DNA of 64,000 bases from DASPNH01 sp035626675. Its GTDB lineage: Bacteria; Desulfobacterota; Binatia; UBA1149; CAITLU01. The stretch is taken from the NCBI GenBank assembly GCA_035626675.1, contig DASPNH010000202.1, forward strand, positions 1-64,000. Reading direction: 5' to 3'. This document shows, in pieces, positions 56,929 through 64,000 of the stretch. Position 1 is the first letter of the stretch, and each line of letters opens with the position of its first letter. The notes under the pieces were generated by a model that saw only the letters and a list, made by a program, of their open reading frames with translations, was not told the DNA's origin and did not search any database. Both the position numbers and the translations under genes were made by a program.

Positions 56929-58716
56929 ATGCGCTTCCCGCTCCAGGCCCGCTACACGCTGGCCATCGGCGGCCTGGTCTTCGTGGCCCTTACCGTCCTG
57001 TGGATCGGCATGACCATCCGCAACCGGTCCTTCACCCGCGAGCTCGAGCAAGCCACCTCCAAGACCATGGCCGCGACGCTTCAGCGGCGCAGTGAAGACC
57101 AGGCCATGACCATCGCCACCAATCTGGCCAAGCGTCTGACCACTGCCGTTGCCAGGAAAGACCTCCCTGCCATCGAGAGGCTGCTTGCCGAGACGCGCCG
57201 CTATCCCAACGCGCTGTCGGCCAAGGTCCTGGACCCGCGCGGCATCGTCTTGCACGACGGCACGCCCGCGAACGCGGATGCCGGCAGCGACTTCGGCACG
57301 CGCTGGAGCCGCGAGGCTCTAAAGAAGAAGAAAGCCGTCGTCGCCGTCGAGATGGAAGCATTGCGAGCGTCCGCGCCGATCATGTCGGACGACGCCAGCG
57401 TGCTCGGCATTGCGATGGTCGAGCTCGCGCGCGTCGACAGCATCGCCGAGGTCGACTTCGAGCGCGGCAACCTGCGCCGCATCATCTACGGAGAGTGGCA
57501 GGCACTGGCCATCACCGGCGCCATCACGGGCCTGGCGCTGGTCGGCCTCTCGATGATGGCGGCAGCCATCGTTGCCGAACGCCTGGCCACGCCGATCGGC
57601 GAGCTGGCCGAGCGCGCACGTGCCATCGGCCGCGGCGAGCGCGACATCCCCGCAGCGTCCAAACGTCGCGACGAGCTCGGCGATCTCGCGCGTGCCTTCG
57701 ACGAGATGGCCGCGGCGCTCAAGTCCACCACGGTCTCCAAGGACTACGTCGACAACATCCTGCAGTCGATGGCCGAGATGCTGGTGGTCACCGACGAGCA
57801 GGGCCGCATCGTGACCGCCAACAACGCCTTCCTTGCCGAGATCGAGGCCGACGAAGCTTCCGCCCGCGGTGCTTCGCTGGAACGGTTTCTTCCGGGTCTT
57901 TCGACGTTTTCCCAGCCTCGTCCGCCGCACTTCGAGCTTCACCGGCCCGACGGCACCACCGTTCCGGTGCAGGTATCGGTCACCCCGCTGCGCGAAGGCG
58001 CGGGCACCGATGCCGGCCACGTCTACGTCATGCAGAACGTGGCCGAGCGCCTGGCGGCGAGCCGCCAGATCGAGCGCTCGCTGCGCGAGAACGAGATCCT
58101 GCTCAAGGAGATTCACCACCGCGTCAAGAACAACCTGCAGATCATCTCGAGCATGCTCAGCCTGCAGGCGGCGCGCACCGACGACCGCCGTGCGCGCGCG
58201 GTGTTCATCGAGAGCGAGAGCCGCATTCGTGCGATGGCGCTGATCCACGAGCAGCTCTACCGATCCGGCGACCTGGCGCGCGTCAACATCGGCGAGTATC
58301 TCGAGAATCTCAGCCGGCAGATCGCGCGCTACCTCGGACGCCTGGACTGCCGCGTCGAGATCGCCTGCGACTTCCAGGAAGTGCCGGTCGACGTGGCCAT
58401 TCCGTGCGGGCTGATCGTCAACGAGCTGGTCACCAACTGTATCCAGCACGCCTTCCCGGACGGTCGCGCCGGCACGGTCAGCATCTGGTTCACTGCCAGC
58501 AAGGGGCAGCGCGTGCTGATCGTCAGCGACGACGGCGTGGGCGTGTCGCCCGACGTGGATCTGGAATCGGGCGCCACGCTCGGCCTGAAGCTCGTGCGCG
58601 CGCTGTCGGATCAGCTCGGCGGGCGCCTCGAGATCATCAACGACAACGGTGCGACTTTCCGCATCACTTTCCCGGCCAAGGACGAGAGCGGCGGGCGCCA
58701 ATCGCGCGCTGCATGA
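56929..58716 (+). CDS. Membrane sensor histidine kinase with HAMP, PAS and HisKA_2 domains
   Basis: 595 residues. Membrane helix 1 (YTLAIGGLVFVALTVLWIGM), a periplasmic sensor of about 140 residues, helix 2 (AITGAITGLALVGLSMMAAA), HAMP (ERLATPIGELAERARAIGRG), a PAS domain (NILQSMAEMLVVTDEQGRIV to AGHVYVMQNVAERL), then the HisKA_2/HWE-like kinase core with its His motif in ENEILLKEIHHRVKNNLQII. The ATPase region has GLIVNELVTNCIQHAFPDGR and VSDDGVGVSPDVDLESGATL. HisKA_2 kinases usually pair with receiver proteins lacking a classical DNA-binding domain; here the partner is a sigma-54 activator 10 bp downstream. An in-frame ATG at 56902 is an alternative start. Confidence 0.9.
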   Translation: MRFPLQARYTLAIGGLVFVALTVLWIGMTIRNRSFTRELEQATSKTMAATLQRRSEDQAMTIATNLAKRLTTAVARKDLPAIERLLAETRRYPNALSAKVLDPRGIVLHDGTPANADAGSDFGTRWSREALKKKKAVVAVEMEALRASAPIMSDDASVLGIAMVELARVDSIAEVDFERGNLRRIIYGEWQALAITGAITGLALVGLSMMAAAIVAERLATPIGELAERARAIGRGERDIPAASKRRDELGDLARAFDEMAAALKSTTVSKDYVDNILQSMAEMLVVTDEQGRIVTANNAFLAEIEADEASARGASLERFLPGLSTFSQPRPPHFELHRPDGTTVPVQVSVTPLREGAGTDAGHVYVMQNVAERLAASRQIERSLRENEILLKEIHHRVKNNLQIISSMLSLQAARTDDRRARAVFIESESRIRAMALIHEQLYRSGDLARVNIGEYLENLSRQIARYLGRLDCRVEIACDFQEVPVDVAIPCGLIVNELVTNCIQHAFPDGRAGTVSIWFTASKGQRVLIVSDDGVGVSPDVDLESGATLGLKLVRALSDQLGGRLEIINDNGATFRITFPAKDESGGRQSRAA

Positions 58717-58726
58717 AGGGGAACGC

Positions 58727-60460
<1,734 letters not shown>

Positions 60461-60571
60461 TCGCTGCGGCGGCGCGAGCTCGAAGCCAAAGCGTGGTGCG
60501 TTGACGCCTGATGACGCCGCGGCGCTGACGGCGCGGGCTCCGTTCGTTGAGCCTCCGAACAGCCTCACGCT

Positions 60572-60616
60572 GTCTCAAAGTGTCTCGCCGATAAGTCGCC
60601 GAGACAGCCACGATAC
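60572..60616. promoter_or_regulatory. Copies of the GAGACA motif downstream of the regulator gene
   Basis: On the minus strand, GAGACACTTTGAGAC (60586-60572) matches each copy at 56856-56891 in 12 of 15 positions. On the plus strand, GAGACAGCCACGATAC (60601-60616) has the same ends with one extra central base. TGTCTCG...CGAGACA (60581-60606) also forms a dyad. Together they resemble enhancer sites about 65-110 bp upstream of a start at 60681. Confidence 0.45.
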
Positions 60617-60654
60617 ACGTTCGCTGAGACATCACTCCGTCGAGGCGGCCAGCT

Positions 60655-60670
60655 TGGCAGCCAAACAGCT
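60655..60670 (+). promoter_or_regulatory. Possible sigma-54 (-24/-12) promoter
   Basis: TTGGCAGCCAAACAGCT has TTGGCA at -24 and GC at -12 with the invariant GG and GC (60656-57, 60668-69) 10 bp apart. The -12 half (CAGCT) lacks the preferred TT, so the match is partial. It lies 39 bp downstream of the last GAGACA-type site and faces the hairpin-rich gene-free stretch. Confidence 0.35.
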
Positions 60671-60680
60671 GATTTTGCAG

Positions 60681-61035
60681 CAGTTTATTATTCGGGAGCT
60701 GCGAGCCGGCTCGGCACGACAAATGCTCTAGAGCTATCAGCGGCGAGGCCGCCAGGAGAAACGAGGGAGAGGGAACGGAGCGCGTGCACGGCGCGCTCCG
60801 AAGGATCAACGCAACGAAACGAACAGGACTCTGAGCCGTAGGACCAGTCCCCCAACGCTACGGCTCACGTCCGCACTCACTCCCCCCGGGGGGCTGCGGA
60901 CAGTGAGGCCCGGCGCTCCAAGGCCAGAGGGGCGCCGGGCGCTTCCCACAAGCTGAGGGGACAGGCACCGGCTACCCGCAATAGCCGGACCGCCTGTCCC
61001 CTTTCGCATTTTTAAGGGGACGGTCCCCTTAAGAC
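60681..61035 (+). ncRNA. Candidate structured RNA or long 5' leader
   Basis: A gene-free stretch with a chain of perfect stems: GGAGCGCG/CGCGCTCC (60777-60799), GAGCCGTAG/CTACGGCTC (60833-60866), GTCCGCA/TGCGGAC around CCCCCCGGGGGG (60869-60901) and GCCCGGCGC/GCGCCGGGC (60908-60940). Two REP-like palindromes end it. The start is placed at a possible sigma-54 promoter. It does not match RNase P, tmRNA, 6S or 4.5S motifs. It could instead be the leader of the enoyl-CoA hydratase gene at 61134. Confidence 0.3.
60956..61032. repeat. Two adjacent REP-like palindromes
   Basis: First: AGGGGACAGGC...GCCTGTCCCCT (60956-61002) with an inner CCGGCTA/TAGCCGG. Second: TTAAGGGGAC, G, GTCCCCTTAA (61012-61032), the same arms as the pair at 3742-3785. 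The first shares the GGGGACAGGCACC head with the GGGTCAGGCACC element at 34105. Confidence 0.85.
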
Positions 61036-61133
61036 TCACGCTTCTCCGTGTGCAACTTGGCAACCTCCATGCGGCTCGCATGCTGCGCAACCTCGCTTTT
61101 GCTTTTGATGCCGGAGCGTTCGAGGCACGCGCC

Positions 61134-61978
61134 ATGAAGCACACCCGCCATACGATGCGGACGCGCAAGGACGGTCAGCCGTTCGTTCTCGTCGATTCGC
61201 CGCGCCCGCACGTCCGCCTCATCACCCTGAACAATCCCGAGCGCATGAACGCGATGTCCTTCGACCTGGTCGGCTCGCTGTACGCAGCACTGCAGGAGGT
61301 CGCCAACGACAACGACTGCTGGGTCGCAGTGCTGACGGGTACCGGCCGAGGCTTCTGCTCGGGCATGGATCTGACGGACGTCGGGATGCCGCCGGGCAGC
61401 GACAACCTTCCAATCTCGCGCATCGCGACGCGCGCGATGGCCTTCATGTCGGATATCGTGCCGGCCATGCGTGCGATTCCCCAGCCGCTGATCTGCGCAG
61501 TCAACGGCGCGGCCATCGGCGGCGGAATGTGCCTGCCGCTCGGTGCGGACATCCGCATCACCTCGCGCTCGGCGACGTTTCGCGGCGCCGGCATCAACAA
61601 CGGGCTCACCGGAACCGAGTGCGGCGTGAGCTTTCTGCTGCCGCGGCTGATCGGTGCGTCGCGCGCGAACGAGATCATTCTCTCGGGGCGCGAGGTTACG
61701 GCCGAAGAAGCGCAGGGCATCGGGCTGGTCTCGCGCGTCGTCGACGACGAGGAACTGGTTTCTGCGAGCTGCGCTCTGGCTGAGCAGATGTGCGGCTACA
61801 GCCCACACGGCTTGGCCATGACCAAGGAAGTGCTTTGGGCGAACCTGGAGAAGGCAGCCTTCAAGCGGCGATCGATCTGGAGAACCGCAACCAGCTGCTG
61901 GTTCGCATGACGACGCAGAACCTCGACGAAGCGATACGCGCGCGCCGCGAAAAGCGACCGCCGGTCTATGAGGATTGA
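61134..61978 (+). pseudogene. Enoyl-CoA hydratase/isomerase with a -1 frameshift near the C-terminus
   Basis: Crotonase-family enzyme acting on acyl-CoA. The ATG at 61134 has GAGG 8 nt upstream. Oxyanion-hole and catalytic segments are present: LITLNNPERMNAMSFDLVGS, VAVLTGTGRGFCSGMDLTDV, and PLICAVNGAAIGGGMCLPLG. From about 61854 the frame breaks. The original frame continues as AAFKRRSIWRTATSCWFA and stops at 61910. Frame -1 continues as SLQAAIDLENRNQLLVRMTT and EAIRARREKRPPVYED, the true family C-terminus, to 61978. One missing base at 61853-61854 (AAGGCAGC) restores it. It may be a real loss or a sequencing error; the C-terminal helix aids trimerisation in crotonases, so the truncated form is probably unstable. 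Confidence 0.75.
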
Positions 61979-62138
61979 GGTATCAGGAAGCTTCCGCTCG
62001 ATGCTATCCGTGAACGCGTGACCAACAACACTGATCTGTTAGGCCGAAGTGGCACGCAACTGTCTGCTTGTCGCAGCCGGCGCCGCACTGCTAAGGTCGA
62101 ACGAGTCGCCGCAGACGTAGCAGAAGGATGGCAGCTAT

Positions 62139-63833
62139 ATGGAGGCCGGGAAACGTAACATTACCGACATCTTCAACCGCGCTCGGACTTTGGAGATTCC
62201 GTTCTTCCAGCGGTCGTACGTGTGGTCGGAAAGGAACTGGCAGCGGTTCCTCGACGACATGAAACAGACAGCATCGAGCGGCAGACCGTACTTCCTTGGA
62301 TCTGTGATCCAAAAACAGCGCCCGACCAGTACTGGATCGAAAATTGGCGATGCGCGGCGCGTAATCGACGGACAGCAACGGCTGACCACGCTTGTGCTGT
62401 TCTTCAACACGCTCTGCCGGGTCCACAACCGCCTCGACCTTTTCGACACCACCTTTCGCGACTTCGAGGGGAGGCTCATCCTGCAGCATAACCACGCGGA
62501 CATCGAGCCCTTCGAAGCTGCCCTGGAGAGTCGCCTAACGTCAGACGTGAAGGCGCAGTATCGTGGCAGCCGCATCATAGCGGCGCACGATTACTTCGAG
62601 AACAAACGAAACGTTCTCGAAGGAATTTCCCCGCTTTCGCTGCTACAGCTCGTATATTTCGTAGGCATCGACCTCGGGTCCGACGAGGATGAGCAACAGA
62701 TATTCGACACGCTGAACTCTCTCGGCGTCGCGCTTAGCACCGCCGAACTTCTCAAGAATGAGCTCTTCAAACGCGACGACGTCCACTTTTATCGCGAAAC
62801 CTGGCGAAAAGTTTTTGAGCACGATGCACCGACTCGTAAGTATTGGGACGAGAAGGTAACCGCGGGTAGGACCCGTCGTGGCATGGTGGACGTCTTTCTG
62901 CAGAGTTTCCTCATGATGCAGGACGACGTCGGCGAAGAACTGCGCGTAGACCGCTTGTTCGAGGAGTACAAGCAGCACCTCGCTTGCAGTGGGACGGACC
63001 GCAACGCTTTCATCACTGAGCTGACAAGGACCGCCGTCCTTTTCCGCGAGAACGTACGGGCGAACGTCCTGGAAGAGGAGTTGGATCGTAACATCGGAGT
63101 GGACAGGCTGAACGTCCTGCTTTTCGGACTCAATACGACGACGGTGCTGCCTTACGCGCTGTATGTTTTGAAAACGGTTCCCGACCGCGCGGAGCGTGAA
63201 AAGATGTTCCGGCTGATCGAGAACTATCTCATTCGACGCCTCGTCTGCCGGGAGACGACGAAAAACTACAACAACCTCTTTTCGAGCTTCATGCGAGCCC
63301 GACTGAACTCTTGCGACTCCTTGGCCGGCAGGCTCGCAAAGACGACGGATCCGACGGTGCGCATACCTACCGACGAGGAATTTGTTCGTGGGTTCGTCGA
63401 AAACAACCTGAGCAATGGCCAGGCAAAAATCCTTCTCTATATGCTCGAGCGCTCTATTCGTAATGACGAACGGCAGAGCACCGCACTGATGGGAGCGTCG
63501 CGCTACTCTTTAGAGCACCTCATGCCAAAGAAGTGGCGCAATCATTGGGGTACGCTGCCCGCAGAGGAAGCGCACCGACGCGATCAAGCGCTTCGCAAGC
63601 TGGGGAACCTTTCACTATTGTCAACGAAGCTGAACACGTCGATCCGCGACGGGGCGTGGGAGATAAAGAAGAACGGAAGCAAGGGGCGTCACGGCCTGCA
63701 ACATTACGCGAGCAGTTTAGAGACGCTTGCGCCGTACTTGTCACGATCCGTATGGGACGATTCCGCGATCTACGAGCGCGGCCGTTGGCTCGCGGAGCAA
63801 GCGCTGCGCGTGTGGCCTTTCCCTTCGCTCTGA
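62139..63833 (+). CDS. DUF262/DUF1524 protein, GmrSD-type IV restriction-like
   Basis: 564 residues. N-terminal DUF262 (GmrS-like): PFFQRSYVWSERNWQRFLDD, GDARRVIDGQQRLTTLVLFF with the D-G-Q-Q-R motif (about residue 78), and IFDTLNSLGVALSTAELLKN (about 190). C-terminal DUF1524 (GmrD-like) nuclease with the His-Me/HNH motif SLEHLMPKKWRNHW (about 470) and KLGNLSLLSTKLNTSI. Known GmrSD enzymes restrict phage DNA with glucosylated hydroxymethylcytosine; related single-chain proteins sit in defence islands. The G+C is visibly lower and codon use less biased than in its neighbours, a sign of transfer. No partner methylase is nearby. Confidence 0.85.
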   Translation: MEAGKRNITDIFNRARTLEIPFFQRSYVWSERNWQRFLDDMKQTASSGRPYFLGSVIQKQRPTSTGSKIGDARRVIDGQQRLTTLVLFFNTLCRVHNRLDLFDTTFRDFEGRLILQHNHADIEPFEAALESRLTSDVKAQYRGSRIIAAHDYFENKRNVLEGISPLSLLQLVYFVGIDLGSDEDEQQIFDTLNSLGVALSTAELLKNELFKRDDVHFYRETWRKVFEHDAPTRKYWDEKVTAGRTRRGMVDVFLQSFLMMQDDVGEELRVDRLFEEYKQHLACSGTDRNAFITELTRTAVLFRENVRANVLEEELDRNIGVDRLNVLLFGLNTTTVLPYALYVLKTVPDRAEREKMFRLIENYLIRRLVCRETTKNYNNLFSSFMRARLNSCDSLAGRLAKTTDPTVRIPTDEEFVRGFVENNLSNGQAKILLYMLERSIRNDERQSTALMGASRYSLEHLMPKKWRNHWGTLPAEEAHRRDQALRKLGNLSLLSTKLNTSIRDGAWEIKKNGSKGRHGLQHYASSLETLAPYLSRSVWDDSAIYERGRWLAEQALRVWPFPSL

Positions 63834-63929
63834 CGTCCGCCTGCCGCTCCACCATCACTTCGGGCCGCTTGGGCCACATCTGGCACGCGCAAGCGGCGCT
63901 CCAGCTCCGTCTATGAAGACGGAAACGGC

Positions 63930-63946
63930 GTCAGGCACCTTTTTCA
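63930..63946. repeat. Half of a REP-like palindrome
   Basis: GTCAGGCACCTTTTTC matches the left arm of the element at 34105 (GGGTCAGGCACCTTTTCC); only one arm is present. It lies between the DUF262 gene and the end of a partial minus-strand frame, whose stop codon it supplies. Confidence 0.7.
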
Positions 63947-63999
63947 CCGGCGAGTCCGGCGATTAGCGTCTGAACTTGCGCTGAGTCGAAGTACTCGTC
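63931..63999 (-). CDS. C-terminal fragment of a minus-strand gene entering from the right edge
   Basis: The last 22 codons of an open frame that runs off the window: DEYFDSAQVQTLIAGLAGEK, then G-A and a TGA stop (63933-63931). Too short to identify. The last five residues come from the half palindrome at 63930, as in the amidohydrolase at 38256. The frame could also be random. Confidence 0.3.
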   Translation of the reverse strand, partial: DEYFDSAQVQTLIAGLAGEKGA

Positions 64000-64000
64000 G

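Noticed and set aside
60501..60731. A 76-codon frame after the activator gene
   Set aside because: No SD, crosses the GAGACA sites and the sigma-54-like promoter, and has no recognisable content.
60681..61035. RNase P RNA or tmRNA
   Set aside because: The conserved GAGGAAAGTCCGGGC-type core and the tmRNA ends are absent.

Overview
This 64 kb window is high-G+C, densely coded bacterial chromosome with no rRNA, CRISPR array or recognisable IS transposase. Several traits together suggest an uncultured deltaproteobacterial-type lineage, possibly Binatota-like (inference, not proven). These are small secreted proteins with dockerin-like C-D-x-N...A-S-D-x-L...L-R-x-A-V-G repeats, a secreted protein with a Thr/Pro tail, a split MacAB/TolC-type pump, many broad-specificity oxidoreductases, and a sterol-reductase-family membrane enzyme. 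One tRNA gene, tRNA-Thr(CGT), lies at 55962-56034 on the minus strand.

Layout. 1-6.2 kb: a TetR regulator (cut by the window edge) divergent from a FAD monooxygenase across a perfect 21-bp palindrome, then two secreted proteins of unknown role that converge on a double palindrome. 6.2-15.5 kb: SprT-like metalloprotein, two hydrolytic/oxidative enzymes, an orphan histidine kinase, a deacetylase-like protein beside a GT4 glycosyltransferase, a NamZ-family muramidase, and two VOC/glyoxalase proteins. 15.6-21.7 kb: a large secreted metzincin-type protein, a truncated DcrB-like gene, an N-acyl-D-amino-acid deacylase and a beta-helix protein. 21.8-31.5 kb: LLM flavin oxidoreductase, TetR, TrmO, a multi-span membrane protein, LysR, an alcohol dehydrogenase, a second dockerin-like protein, a hemerythrin and a cytochrome c. 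31.5-38.2 kb: glycogen synthase, a secreted Cys/Thr-rich protein, ferrochelatase, quinone oxidoreductase, thiolase and Cu/Zn superoxide dismutase. 38.2-46.5 kb: an amidohydrolase lipoprotein, a 21-bp minisatellite, the four-gene MacA-MacB-MacB-OprM-like pump, and a sterol-reductase-family enzyme. 46.5-55.2 kb: a candidate small RNA, a lipase maturation factor homologue, a cyclic-nucleotide-binding protein, a TetR-hydrolase-acyltransferase run preceded by three 15-bp-spaced operator-like repeats, a solo HicB, a PPOX flavoprotein, a Rieske oxygenase and a PAS histidine kinase. 55.2-64 kb: a gene-free hairpin-rich stretch, tRNA-Thr, a VapBC-type pair, a HisKA_2 kinase with a sigma-54 activator, a second hairpin-rich gene-free stretch, a frameshifted enoyl-CoA hydratase, and a GmrSD/DUF262 defence-type gene of lower G+C.

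The best candidates for something new are these. (1) The kinase/activator pair at 56.9-60.5 kb is flanked by copies of one 15-bp motif. The downstream copies lie just upstream of a sigma-54-like promoter that faces a hairpin-rich stretch without genes, so a two-component-controlled structured RNA is possible. (2) A family of long perfect palindromes sits mostly between convergent genes and in places supplies the C-terminus of the neighbouring protein. (3) Three TACG-N4-CGTA sites at exact 15-bp spacing precede a TetR operon. (4) An ERG4/ERG24-type sterol reductase and a Neverland/KshA-like Rieske oxygenase occur within 9 kb of each other. Functions are assigned by reading protein motifs; no database search was possible.
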